DNA of 64,000 nucleotides from Steinernema hermaphroditum (GCA_030435675.1 CM059621.1:8122001-8186000), one strand, 5' to 3'. Shown: positions 23,203 to 34,739, numbered from the stretch's first letter. Numbers and translations: made by a program. Notes: generated by a model not told the origin, from the sequence alone.

Positions 23203-25209
23203 ATGACTCGTCGCGCACTCCTCTCCCTCCTCGTCCTTACCGTAATCGTCTCCTCGGCACTCGCCGTCAAGTGGCTGTGAGTGACCTTTGCCTTCTTGTG
23301 GTGGGTTACGGTATGTTTAGGGCCCTCCATCGAGTGCAGCAGCCTTGGACCGACCCGAGGCACTGTCCGAAGACCCATGATGACCGCAAGAGTTACGGTC
23401 TCAATGGATACCAGGTGAGATTCGAGAAGATGCATGTGTGGCATCCATCTGACATGTAGTTGTGATATGTCTACCCCGAAGAGCCGAATTTTTGAGTAAA
23501 AATAAGAAAAGAAGTGAATATAGAAGTCTTTAGTAACAAGGAAATCTTGGACAACATAACTACGGCCTTTCTGCTTCCCTCCACGTTGGCCATCAACAGG
23601 ATAAACGTTGTCTATCACTCTTCATCTTGTTTTTGACTTACTACGCGAGGTTACTGTAGTCTGTTTAGTTGTGACCCTAAGTTTTACGCACTTAAGTCTT
23701 CATAAGAACACATCCAAAAGTGCACATTGTGTTTGTAATCTTGTGCAATGAGCTGGAACATAAGGCAGTGCATCATGTTTTCGATTTCACTTCCAAAGCG
23801 TCAAGGACATCTTCTCGCCCGCGCTGTGACGTCACTGCGGAATGTTTCAGGCACGAATGTGTCGCCGCATCACCGAAATTATGCCTATAATCATCAAGGC
23901 GTCCAAAGAAGCCGTGTTCGGATGCGCGAAGATGTTCGCTGGCCGGCGTTGGAACTGTTCTTCTCTCCTGGCGGTTCCCTATCTCCGCAACGATCTCACC
24001 AAAGGTATGTAGCGGTGACACAATGGTAATCAAGATGCACGTGTGGCGCAGTGGCAGTGCGTCATACTGTCGCGCTGCCATTCGTTGGTTCGAAGCCGGA
24101 CAGCGAAGTGATGAAAATGTTCTTTCCCCGACATACTGGACAAACGCTAGAGTCCGCTTTATGGTGAATGAGAGAGCTGATCGCTTTTTCCATTTAGGCA
24201 CAAAGGAGCAAGCGTTTGTGTACGCGCTCTCGTCGGCGGCGATTACTCATCAGGTGGCCAAGGCGTGTGTCTCCGGATTGCTTCCTTATTGCCCCTGCGG
24301 GATAAATTCCCCTTCCGCCTACACCGATCCCACCTATAAGGTCATTATGCGGTGAATGATCGGTGTCCAATAAAATATAGCTTTAGTGGAAAGGCTGCAG
24401 CGACAACGTCCTCTATGGGATGCGGGTGAGTCACGAATGGGCCGACGCCCCCTGGAGGACCCGGATCCGTACCAATCAGACGGAGAAGTCCTCGAGGCAG
24501 CGAAGAATCAATCGGGTACGTGTTGTCCCCTTTCCTGATAGCGGTTCTACGTCAACCACAAAGCACTAGTATCTTCAGAAAATGTTTCAGGAGTCGGCTC
24601 TGTTCGACGAAATGTCGTTCATGAACATCGACTTCGGCGTCAACCAGAACATAAAATCTCTGAAGCCGCGCATGCAGATGAACCAGCACAACAACAACGT
24701 GGGCCGACAGGTCACCGAGCAGAGTCTCTTCCGAAAGTGCAAGTGCCATGGCGTCTCCAGTAGCTGCACCGTCAGAACGTGCTGGAACACCCTCCCGGAC
24801 ATCGTGCAGATCGCCACCAAGTAGGTCTCTTTCCACAGGCCCCAACCCCAGATTCAGACTCCGCGAAATCTACGACGCCTCGGCGGAGCAGCACCTGCGG
24901 CCCTTCCCCGTCTTTCGGAGTGACGGCTCCATCGACGCCTCCGAGACGCCCCTCCAGAACATGGTCTATCTGAGGAAATCGCCTAACTACTGCGTGCCCA
25001 ACCTCGCCGAGGGTTCCCTTGGAACCCAGATGAGAGAGTGCAACGTTTCCTCGACGGGCTCCGACAGCTGCGCGAATCTTTGCTGTGGCCGGGGCTACAA
25101 CACGCTGCAGGTCCACGTCGAGGAACAGTGCCAGTGCCGATACGTCCACTGCTGCTATGTGAAGTGCAACGTCTGCAAGTACTGGATGAATAAGTATTAC
25201 TGTAAATAA
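23203..25209 (+). CDS. Secreted Wnt ligand
   Basis: Seven exons keep phase and give 393 aa: 23203-23276, 23321-23414, 23851-24004, 24198-24340, 24387-24515, 24591-24820, 24852-25209. A signal peptide (LLSLLVLTVIVSSALA) opens the protein. Wnt landmarks follow in order: GYQARMC, AGRRWNCSS, ALSSAAITHQVAKAC, WKGCSDNVLYG, NQHNNNVGRQ, CKCHGVSSSCTVRTCW, CGRGYNTL, CQCRYVHCCYVKC and a C-terminal YYCK. By family it is lipidated by Porcupine on the serine of CHGxS and signals through Frizzled. The loop reads CHGVSSSC, with serine where most Wnts have glycine. NQT (in TRIRTNQTEK) is a possible glycosylation site. I cannot assign it to one of the five C. elegans Wnt orthology groups. AATAAA (25205-25210) overlaps the stop codon. 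Confidence 0.96.
24037..24108 (+). repeat. tRNA-like or tRNA-derived sequence in Wnt intron 3
   Basis: TGGCGCAGTGG (24044-24054) matches a Pol III A box and GGTTCGAAGCC (24087-24097) matches a B box at normal tRNA spacing, with a D-stem-like GCGC...GTGC. A convincing 7-bp acceptor stem and anticodon stem are missing, so it looks like a decayed tRNA or SINE head rather than a working tRNA. Confidence 0.45.
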
Positions 25210-25263
25210 AAAGTTTCTCGTGAAACAAATCCTGCAAAAGTAACATTTCCGAACTCGGAGGCT

Positions 25264-26311
25264 TCAGAAGGTGAAGTCGATGACAAGGCGGATCTCCCCG
25301 CTGGGTGAGGTGAATGCCGAGAGCTCGCTCTTCCAGTCCTGTGCGCTCACCCGGCGCCACTCCTCCCTCGAATCCGAGCTGTTCGCCACGAAGCAGCGAT
25401 CCTTAATGTTCTCTCTGCAGAGAAAGATACCGTAATCTCAGTTCACGTGGAGTCACCTACATCTTGAGGCGCTCCTGTTCGCTGCCGAAGAGGATCGCCC
25501 TGACAGAGGAGAGGAGGCTGGCGTCCTTCGGGAACAGTTTGAAGCGAAGGAGATCGACGGGCGGCGCTTTCGCGTCTTCGAGGAGACAGACGCTGATGGA
25601 GGCCAGGAAGCTCTTTTCGACTTCGGCATCGGTGTCATAGTCGAGGTAGACGGACTCCTCCGAGGCGTCGGATGCTTTCTGAGGGGCTCGCGACGACGAC
25701 CGCTCGACAGACTTCATCATCAGCAACCTCCGCAACTTCAAACGGCGCTTCTCTGGGTTCCGGCAGAGGAGCGCTAGGTCCAGCTGCAGGCACTTCTGGT
25801 TCGGGCATCCGGATCCCCCGGCTGGAAGGGATAGAAGGTGAGCCAGAAAAAGAGGAAAGGGACTCACAGGTGTTGCATACTTTGGCGCCGAACTCGTCGC
25901 ACTCGAAACAGATGACGTGCTCGCAGCGGCCGAGGACGACCATCTCCCGTAGGGGCTTCACCTTCCCGCATGGGCCATCACAGCGCCGCGTCGTGAAGAT
26001 CCTCGACGAGATGCGGGAGACGTCATCGAAGTGCCGTTGGGCTCTGGAGGACTCATTCTTCTCTGCTTTCGGATCGGTGTCTTCTCGGACGCGCTCCTCT
26101 GCCACTTCGACGACCGACGAACAAAGCATCCTGAAGTAGAGGCTGAATCACGGCTTCCTCCTAGGAGAACCCACTTTTCGCCTTCGAAGCGACACTCGAA
26201 CTCGAATCTCCGGACGCCTTCGACGGCGACGTTTCTGGGCAACATGTCTTCGAGGTTAACTTTCTCGAGGAAGAGGACGATCGAGGTGATTCCCGGGAGC
26301 GACGCGGCCAT
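25264..26311 (-). CDS. Nematode RING-like zinc-finger protein
   Basis: Exons (minus) 26175-26311, 25868-26130, 25461-25821 and 25264-25414 keep phase and give 303 aa from MAASLPG. After an N-terminal domain of unknown type (VRRFEFECRFEGEK), residues about 90-135 hold a RING-like cysteine set: CDGPCGKVKP, RCEHVICFECDEFGAKVCNT, and CPNQKC across an exon join. The spacing C-x3-C, C-x-H-x2-C-x2-C fits a degenerate C3HC4 RING, as found in many nematode-specific E3-like proteins. The C-terminal half is a folded unknown region (SVCLLEDAKAPPVDLLRFKL, then EEWRRVSAQDW). Role in ubiquitin transfer is inferred only. The frame is open a little upstream of the chosen ATG, so an extra 5' exon is possible. 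Confidence 0.75.
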
Positions 26312-26571
26312 CTCTGCTTCAACAGGCGTGTAGCGAGCGCGATTCGACGATCCTGGAAGCGGCTTAGAGGAGAGCGTCTCCACGGGGCACTTACGATTTG
26401 TCGCCGTGCGAAATCCGCTCGACTCACGGATCGAAAAAGGGTGCGCGGGCTGCAGAACGTCCCCTTTTATGGCCCCGTTGTGTCTACTTTGCACGGCGTG
26501 TCTAGACTTCGTGTCTGGAACATCAGTCGCAGCGGTGCGGGTGGTCAATGAAAGACGGTTTTATGCAATAA

Positions 26572-27141
26572 TTATTTATTATCTTTCATCATCAGGACTC
26601 TGAAGATAATTCTCGTATCGTCTAACAGTTCCTCGATGTCCACTTTCACCTTTCCCTCTCCATTGGTTCCCGAAAGGAGTCGTTCTTCGCCTTCTTCCAC
26701 AGTCTCCTTCTTCAGTTCCTCCAGCAAAATCCGGCTCGCCACCACATGCATCGATCTCCTTCTGTTCCATAGCGTCTTTCCGTTCTCGGCCACGACGGCG
26801 ACCATCTCCTTCGCGAAACCTTCTTCTTCGAGGGCGACGATGGCGCCGAAGGCATAGGTGTCGGCCTCCTTCAGAAATAAGCGAACCACTGGGAAAAAGG
26901 CTTTCGGGACGATTGATGTTCCGAACTCGAGTCTACGGAGGCACTTCTGGCGGGCGTGTTTCTCCACCAGTCGCGAGAGCTCTTCGAATCAACCATCGAT
27001 CTCCGGATTCACGATCATCTGGGAGATTCGGGGAACCGCATCGAGAAAGGCGCCGATGCCGAGAGAGACGAACGAAGGCCATGAAAGCGGATCTGTGCAC
27101 AGAATCGTCCTTTCGATGAAATCATAGGGAACCGAGTCCAT
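26572..27141 (-). pseudogene. F-box-like nematode protein interrupted by an in-frame TGA
   Basis: From ATG at 27141 the reading MDSVPYDFIERTI has the opening typical of nematode F-box-type proteins. It stays open to a TGA at 26989-26991 (after NPEIDG), then continues in the same frame (FEELSRLVEKHARQKCLRR) for another 138 codons to TAA at 26572. Both halves have coding-like composition, and no intron can remove the TGA while keeping frame. Either a recent nonsense change (one base from TGG), a sequencing error, or readthrough. AATAAA overlaps the final stop. Function would be substrate binding in an SCF-like ligase, by family only. It lies 260 bp upstream of the RING gene on the same strand. 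Confidence 0.55.
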
Positions 27142-27612
27142 CTCGGAGTACGGGATGGGAGTGGAGCGAATGGAGCGAAAGTGGGGAAAGGGTTGATAAG
27201 ACAGCAACGGAACCACGGAGATAAGAACGTGAGAGAAGACGCAAGCGATAACGATCTAAAGTCATCTAAAGAGAGCTTCCCTGAAATGAAACAATCGTAT
27301 TTAACTTAATTATGGGAGAAACATCGCAGTGTCTGGTGCCATCAGCCAGGACGATGCTCCGAATACAGGCTACCCGAAGGGCTTTCTGCATTGCCAACTT
27401 TTTAATTTAATAAAAAAGAAACGATGTTTAGTTATTTCTTCTGTGTTTTCATGAAAGTAATTTTTCGATAGTCTTGCGCCAAACTGTCACACTTAAATCA
27501 CCATATTCTCCCGATCCCTGATGACTCACCTCGGGAAAAGTGAAGCCGATGAGTGATTGTGGATGAATCGACCCGTCTGGCCACTTCATTCCGCATTCAC
27601 TCCAACAGCCCT
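27142..27612. other. Divergent intergenic region
   Basis: About 470 bases between the minus F-box-like ORF and the plus cysteine-module gene; presumably contains both promoters. No specific site is recognised. Confidence 0.5.
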
Positions 27613-30600
27613 ATGAATCTGTCCTCCATTATATTCCTTCTTCTCTTCTTTTCGGTTTTCTGCAATTCACTACAAAATGCGACCTTTCCATCCTCTGAGG
27701 GAGTCGACGAGTTCGGTGCAAATGACATGGCTATCGGGAACCTGGACCTTTCTATGATTCTAACAGCCTACGAGGCGAACGACACAACTGGAGCAGATCC
27801 ACTCTTTCCTATTTTCGGGGAAAACACCACTTCTGTGCCTTCACCGAGTCAATCTGTCTCCTCCCCTCCACCTTCTTCTACGTCCATCACCACAAGCAGT
27901 CTTCCGTCGACTTCATCGCCCACTCCGTCGGCGCCTTCTTCTGTCACACCGGAATCCTCTACTTCTAATGCGACAAACTCTGTCCTCTACAAGTCATTAC
28001 CAGTTCTGCCATCCTTCCCTCCACCTTCTTCCACAACTACAGGCATCTCCGACTCGTCTTCTACCCCAGCGTTGCCTTCTTCTGTCTTCCAAGAATCCCT
28101 CGTGGCCACTACAAAAGACAGCGGCCGGACATGTCCTCTCTACAACCAGGCGGTAAATCGAAGGGAACTCCCATTCCATACAGATCCCTAGGTCCCCGAG
28201 ATGTCCTTCTGCCTGTACCTGATAGACGCCACCGACAGCGCCTTCCACGTCATTCCTCCCAGTTCCTACTTCTCCTTCTTCTGGCCAAAACTTGTTCAGA
28301 TGGTTTCTCCTGTCTGTGGAGAGAGTGTCTCCAGCTACGGATTCTCCTACTTCTTCATGTAAACTCCATCTGCTCCTGTACCTCTTAAAACTCGTTTAGC
28401 GACCAAAAGAGTCCGCCACGCGACGTCCTCTACTTCTGCTGCCCAAAGATCGATTGCGGCGGATGGGTAAGAATTGCGAATCTGAGGATTACGAAACATA
28501 CCGTATCCATAGAGCCGAGACGACCTCGATGAAGCGATCTTGCACACCGCGGCAGTATTTCCTGACGTCACATGGGACGACAGATTGGCGCTAACTGCCC
28601 AGAAAGGATGCATCGATACCGACGGATTCCTCCAGGCTAGTCGTCCTCCTTCTATGGTCCGAGAACTCGAGTTTAGAAGAGCTTTCCCAACTCCGAAACG
28701 TGCATCTTCCATGCAAATGCGAAGTCGATGACAGCAGGGCCTCTTCAGGTCGGACAGTTCGCGAGCCGATGGGACGACGAAGGAAATGTGAGTGGATTGC
28801 TCTTTTGCGAACTCTCTTGACTCTTGAAGTTAATAGAACTGAAAGCGGTGTGGAATATTATTAAGTGGCGGAAAGAGACTGTAACTTTCATTGTCGGCTG
28901 TTTTTTAAAGAGGGCGATTTTCAGTAAAAAGAAGTATCTATGAATCTGCCAAACATGCATATATTTAGAACTTGTCCTGATCCGAATTATCGTGGCTAAG
29001 AAGGCTTTTTTCTGGTAGTGATCAGGCGACGTGCGCACACATCGAAAGGATAAAGAGATGTTTGTCTTCGGGAGTACCTTGAGGATTAGGAATAAATGAA
29101 AGAAATATATTCTCCTATTTCGAGACATATCGTAAGCGATAATCTAATGCGTCCACGACTTAAGGTCCACGACTATTTTGGGCAAATACATAACGCCAAA
29201 ACATCAAAAAGGACAAACTTGAGGCCCTTCTTCGCGCCACCAACTCTCTCCATTTTTAGTCGATCTTGCGAGAGAAACTCCAGGACCAGAACGAATGTTT
29301 CTCCTTGAAGAGGAACGACAGAAGTAGCCATTGCTGGCTCCGCATGGCTGTGGACGACTTCGAGGTCATGTGCTGCTGCTACGGGAACGTGGCTGACTGT
29401 GCTACCGTAGCTCGATCACTGACGCACGTCAGTACAGCATTCCTTTTTTACGGCGCGATTATCGAGGGGAGGCCGAGGATTAGGCCGCCGGCCAACGAGG
29501 TCTTCGGCGCCCACACGTTCCACTGCGCGATGATGCGCGTTGCCGAAGGACACAACGGCTCCTACTCCCTCGAGGGGACGAGGGGCGAAGTCCAGTACAT
29601 CGGTGGCAGTACGTGTGGGGTTGTCTTCACCATGAGTCCCGACCATAACGACTCGGCAAGGTTCAGGTAGGGCTCCTCTACAGCCGCCAAACCGAAGTTC
29701 TTCTTGGCTCCGTAAACCCTAAACCTTTCCAGCATGGAGTTCCGGGCCGGGTCGTTCAACAGCTTCTGCTTCCACATCACTAACTCGGCGCCCATTTACA
29801 TCGAACCCTCATGTCCCTTCGACGTCGCCCCCGGAGTGCACGTCCGAATCCTCTACTGCTGCCAGGGACACTACTGTAACCACCCGAAGCTCCGCTTTCC
29901 CCAGTTGGACCTTCTATCCTCCGTCGAAGGCACTCGATTCCTTACGTGGGTCCATCTCCTTCACTGACGTAACTCTCAAATTCAGACCCAAACAGTGTCC
30001 AGTGACCTATCCCGAACTGATGGCGCTTTTCGTGGTCACCGACGAGACCGGTCTCTTGTGCGAAATCCATTTCGACCCGGCAAAGAATCAGACGGTCTCC
30101 CTCATCGAGAACGTGAACATGATGCCAGTGGCCGAGGGGTACTGTCTTCCATCCTTAGGAGTCGTCTTGAAAGCTCTAATTGTAGAGCAAAGGAGGAGTT
30201 CTCCTTCAGGACAACCGAAAGCGTCGAAGTGAACGCCACGTGCTACCTCCACACGATCAGATTCGTTCTCTCTTCTGACTGCCCCCACCATCAGGTAGGC
30301 GGCCAAGCGCCACAGCACTGTGTCATCTGCACAGACCTACGAGCCCGTCGACAGTCCGATCCGCGAGATCTTCACCTGCGCCTACTTCGTCCCCGATCTC
30401 AAGTCGGAGACCTTCGAAGTCGAGGTCGACATGGCCGAGATGTACGCTAAGTTCCAGCACAAGTACGAGTGCACCGCCTTCAATGGCTACTTGAGGGCCT
30501 ACAGCAGCGGAGACGTCGACGCCGAGGCGTCCCACTCTCGCGTCTGCTACTTCAAACTCGGCTACAGTGGGCACCTTACCGTGCAGGCCGGAAGCGTGAT

Positions 30601-31242
30601 CATCGACTCAGAGGACGTCGAACAGGACTACCTCTACGAGCTCTACCTGGAACATTTCGTGAGTCAGCGCCGCCCCGACGGCGTTCTAGTCACCTTCGAC
30701 AAGAGGGCCAACGCCGTCTACTTCCTCTGCACTTCCTCCGAGAACTACTGCAATTTTAATGGTATGCTGACTAATACAGTGCTCCCGTTACCATACTCCA
30801 CAGAGGCGGCGACGGACCTCGCCTCAAGGGTGCTCATGGTGAACTTCAAGAGGAGCGAAATGGACTTCGGCTGGACGTGTCAGGACCGCGAGTGCGAAGT
30901 CGATCTCGGCTGCTTTCGCGTCGAGAGCCTCTCTTCGAGCAGCACTAAGCCCGAGGTAAGCAGAGGGGAAAACACCGAATAGAGAGTGTTCAGGCCGGAT
31001 GCATCTCCGAAATCCCCCGAGTGGTCCGCCAGAAGCCGCAGCTCGGCTTTTTGCTCAGCTGCTATGCCGCGGAGCCCGACTTGGGGTGTTCGGCGGCGGT
31101 CGGCGAGGGGTCGAAGGAGGTGTTGGTCTTCTGTTGCTGTCGCTTCGCCTGCCAGGAGGAGATATACGATAACAGGAAGTTCTGGGCCATGGCCAGGGAG
31201 AGTACGGAGAGAATGGTCACCATCCACAGAGAGGAGGAGTGA
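27613..31242 (+). CDS. Secreted mucin-like protein with repeated cysteine modules (ET-module-like)
   Basis: Twelve exons keep phase and give about 905 aa: 27613-28152, 28192-28358, 28400-28466, 28513-28635, 28677-28787, 29260-29666, 29733-29945, 29986-30138, 30186-30294, 30335-30761, 30804-30955, 30994-31242. A signal peptide (MNLSSIIFLLLFFSVF) is followed by a Ser/Thr/Pro-rich mucin-like stretch (about 75-165), then about five modules. Each has a cysteine in a beta-like strand (FCLYLID, FCFHIT, TCAYFV) and closes with a paired-cysteine motif: YFCCPKIDCGG, MCCCYGNVADC, YCCQGHYCN, CTSSENYCN, FCCCRFACQ. This resembles the nematode Cys-rich ET module, recalled from memory. No C-terminal membrane segment, so probably secreted (surface, mucus or cuticle). 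The exon 4/5 border needs a GC-AG intron and is the weakest join. AATAAA at 31276. Confidence 0.7.
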
Positions 31243-31598
31243 GCGAAGAAGATAATGTCCTTTAATATGATTGCTAATAAACGAAAGCATCTACGGTTAC
31301 TGTATTACGGTGCACCTCTTTCCATTTCTGACGATTTTGCTTATTTTGAATGTGCAAAGGAATGCTATTGGGTAGGGGGTATTGGGTAGGTAACAACAGA
31401 TGGTCTGATTTTTAGTATTTTGAGCTGGCTGTCACTAAGAAACACTAGGAAAGAAAGACAGGGTGCAAAATACATTTTATTTGAAAGCAGCTTCCCTTCC
31501 ATTGATTATAAAAGGCAGCCCCCTCCCATTGGTTCCATAGTTTTATTTACAAAATGAAACGAATTAAGAGGTAATAAATTACATTGCGGGCACAGTGT

Positions 31599-32307
31599 TC
31601 AGGTCCTCTTGGAGCTCTTCGTCTCGTACTTCGAGTCGACATGCTCGATGGCGGCGATTTCGTCTTCGCACACTCCGATGCCCACGAGCAGTTTCCTGGC
31701 AGACGCCTTTCCCTTGTGGTCGACCGTATTCCTCGCCGGAAGCATCAGCGCCTTCTTGAGGCACTCGGCGGCGTCCTCGATGTTTCCGGTCTTGTGTAGG
31801 CAACTGCCAAGGTAGTAGAGGTTCGAGGCGGAGAATCCGTTCTGAAAATGGACTTGTCGAAGGATGCCCACGTTCTTGGGTCATTGATGTCAAAAGAGAA
31901 ATGTGTTTGTGAAATGTGCAGAAATTGAAGGCCTTCATTAGGAAGTCGTTAGCCCGACCCTGAAGCCCCTCGTGGACTTGTAGGGCTTCTGTGCGATCAA
32001 AAAATGGATGTGTCACACAAACAGATGCAAGTCAAATGATCGAAACAGGTCCCAAGCCATGGATTCAATCCCCATGGGATACAGTATGCTTACACCGGTG
32101 CTTATACCAAGCGACCTCTTCCACAGCACTCACCTTGACATCCTCAGCCTTCTGGAAGTAGCTCCTGGCGTCCTCGTACTCGCTTATCGCATAGAGTTGT
32201 CTTCCGATGGCGTGCAGGGTGAAGGGGTCGTTCGGGTTCACGGCGCTTACCTTCCGCAAGTAGCCGAGCGCCTCCTCTACCGAAGTGGTTCCGTAGACAC
32301 GTGCCAT
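31599..32307 (-). CDS. RMD-like tetratricopeptide protein
   Basis: Two exons (32134-32307, 31599-31841) joined at EDVK|NGFSASNLYYLG give 138 aa. The wording matches regulator-of-microtubule-dynamics proteins (RMDN; rmd family in C. elegans): NPNDPFTLHAIGR, then DARSYFQKAED, then NLYYLGSCLHKTGN and ALMLPARNTVDHK, the last like the RMDN 'LPV..EDR' segment. Known RMDN proteins are longer because of an N-terminal region; here the frame opens at a weak acceptor near 32320, so either this is a short paralogue or 5' exons were missed. RMD-1 in worms binds microtubules and affects spindle behaviour; mammalian RMDN3 sits on mitochondria. Intron 31842-32133. Confidence 0.7.
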
Positions 32308-33816
32308 CTCTGTTTGCACTCCTAGCCCGGGGGACGCCTTAAATCCTCACTCGTTCCGGGAACGCCTTCCGCTGTTTACGACCTGCTGAGTCAGAGGGGC
32401 GGCGCCTCAGAATCTGCGGTGACATTCCGAGTTGCAGCTCTGACGTCCCGATGTGGACGTGGGGCCGACGCAAAACGGAAAATCCGATCTCCCGCGACCA
32501 TAGTATAAACATTTCGCAGCAAAACAGGTAGCGATGACACAGGGGAAGGCCTTCCGGCAAAACATTGACAACGTTGGTCGCCGGCATTTACGCATTTCGC
32601 CGACAATATTCACGGAAACGTTCGTGTATACACTCTCCTACTGTATCCACAGCATGGTTCTGAATTTGGAAACCTCTCTTTTCAATCATATCAGTGTGGA
32701 CTAAGGTATGCTAATTATTGGTATATTGCGAATGTCGTTCACTGTTAAGGGCAATTGTCTTTTTGTGGCAATATGTGTCTCTCTTGTAAGCGTGCTTTTG
32801 TATTTTCTTTTCACTGATCACTATCTACCTCAGGAACGAAGTCACTTGTTCTTGATTAGGGTGGCCAATTCGAGTCGAGTTCGAGTCGCCTTTTTCGACT
32901 CGAACGAACTTGAAGGAATCGAGCGCTGAGGAAAGGCAAATTATGAAGAAGAAGGATCTCGGGTAAATTGGAATCGGGAAATCGAGTCAAAAGCGAAGCA
33001 AACGATCAAAGAATAGCATGTTCCGTGTACATGTATCACGATTTACCCTTAAAATTTCTTGAAATATAAAGTTTCTTACTCATGGATTACGGTTCCGGTT
33101 CATTTAATTTGTGCCTTCCTCCCTTTGAAACGTTTCTCTTAACAGGAAACGTCTAGGAAGGAAGTTAATTAAATGCAATTTGTTCAGACAGGAAAGTGCA
33201 CAAAACAGCGTTTTGGACAACATTTACACCCGGCTCTAAGGCGCGTGCCAAAAAAATAAAGTGATTCTTCCAGACAATCTGAAAAGTGCATTTGAAAGAG
33301 ACTGAAAGGCCCTTTCCAGACGGTCTCAAAATCGCGATTTTTTTCGCTTTTCGTAAAGATCGGCGAATATCTCAATGCTCTTTCTGTCTTCTGTTCTGGT
33401 CCTGGGAAGATTTCACATCTGTGAGGAGTTGCCAAATGTGTTTGCAAATTCTTCCTTATCGACAACATCGTAGAAAGTAACCACATTGATGGACTCTTCA
33501 CGCGCTATCTCAAAGGCTGTTGACGTCAAAAGGTAAAAGGTGATTCTCTGGAACTGTTTATCTTCTTTGTTTTCAAATGTGGCGATGGGTAAAATCACGT
33601 TACGCACTGCATTCCCGTGTGCACTAAAAACATTATTACATTACCGCATTTAGCGTTCGAACGTCATCCGCTTCTTTGGATGAGATTAGAGCCAGACATC
33701 GCCGTCTTTTCACACAGCGCTTCCGTTCAAACTCACGTCAACGAGTTCGAAAAACAACTCGATAAACAGCTACAGTATTAGCATGCTTCCGGGGACATAG
33801 AAGCACTCAAGTATTC
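32308..33816. other. No gene supported
   Basis: Unremarkable AT-rich sequence with short ORFs. It contains one strong hairpin (listed) and adjoins the mariner copy. Confidence 0.55.
32879..32905. repeat. Perfect 10-bp inverted repeat, 7-nt loop
   Basis: GTTCGAGTCG (32879-32888) and CGACTCGAAC (32896-32905) are exact complements around a pyrimidine loop. A further TTCGAGTC lies just upstream, so a second fold is possible. No adjacent gene explains it. Confidence 0.7.
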
Positions 33817-34739
33817 TATTGGGTTGGAGCATAAGTTCGTGCGCTTTTTTTGTCGATTGAAAAAAGAACTTTTATGCAACAATAATAACAAGACATTAAT
33901 CAAGAATGTATTCACCGTCGTTGTCCACGATCTGCTCCCACCGGTCCGCCAGTTGATCGATTCCTTTTCTCCAAAAATCTCCAGGTCTAGAGTCGAAGAA
34001 GTCGTTGATCCAGGTTTGGAGTGCTTCGTCATTTTCGAATGAAACACCCCTCATATGGTTTGACAGCGAGCGGAACAGATGATAGTCCGTTAGTGCTAAG
34101 TCTGGAGAATACGGTGGGTGTGGAAAAATCTCCTAGTTCAGCTCTTGGAGGGTGGAATGGGCGACTTTTACAATTTGCGGGTGGGTGCTCGCATGCATGA
34201 GAATGACTTTATGATTCGAGCTTTTCTGTTGGATTGCTTGGTTCAAACGATGAAGCTGGGCGATGTGCAAGTTTTGGTCGACCGTCTTGTTCCGCTGCAG
34301 CATTTCCCAGTGTAGCAACCTTTCACAATTCCGTCATGCAGAACACTTTTTAACACTCGCGGTAGCACTTTTTATTTTCTGGAGCGACCCATTGTTTTCT
34401 TTGCCTTTTAATGACATACAGGCACCACTTCTCATCGCCTCTGACAATCCTGTACAAAAAGCGATACATGCCCCGAGCAGCTTCCGTCGCATTTTGACCT
34501 CGACGGAAGGAGAAAAAAATCACGTGCCGCAAATGGTGATTTTTACCCCCTGGAAACTCCATTTGAATATCCTGAAATCCAGACACAGTATAGCTACAAA
34601 ATAAAAAAGTGTTACCGCGGTATTGTAGAGCAGAGATAGCTCTTTCAAATGATATGTTACAATCCGCGGCACAACAAAAAAATAAAATAAAAAATGGCAG
34701 ATTTAAAAAAAGCGCAAGAACTTATGCTCCAACCCAATA
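33817..34739 (-). mobile_element. mariner element, internally deleted, intact ends
   Basis: TTGGGTTGGAGCATAAGTTC at the left (from 33819) is repeated inverted at the right (to 34737) with about one mismatch in the first 28 bp, and both ends are flanked by the TA target duplication (33817-33818, 34738-34739). The element is about 919 bp; full mariners are near 1.3 kb, so roughly a third is gone. The transposase is on the minus strand and broken (separate entry). With good ends it could have been moved in trans. Confidence 0.95.
33896..34586 (-). pseudogene. Broken mariner transposase
   Basis: Minus-strand fragments match mariner transposase in order: FRRGQNATEAAR (N-terminal helix region), then directly RIVRGDEKWCLYV (first catalytic D block) after loss of the sequence between, then a decayed central block where the usual HDNA is missing, a TAG inside the segment before IFPHPPYSPDLALTDYH, and a C-terminus ending in VDNDGEYILD. 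The deletion, the stop and the altered second-D region make it inactive. Spacing to the third D in the DD34D class cannot be verified because of the decay. Confidence 0.9.

Noticed and set aside
24037..24108. A functional tRNA gene
   Set aside because: Pol III boxes fit but acceptor and anticodon stems do not pair well.
26989..26991. Selenocysteine codon in the F-box-like gene
   Set aside because: No SECIS-like element was identified and the family is not a selenoprotein family; a nonsense change is simpler.
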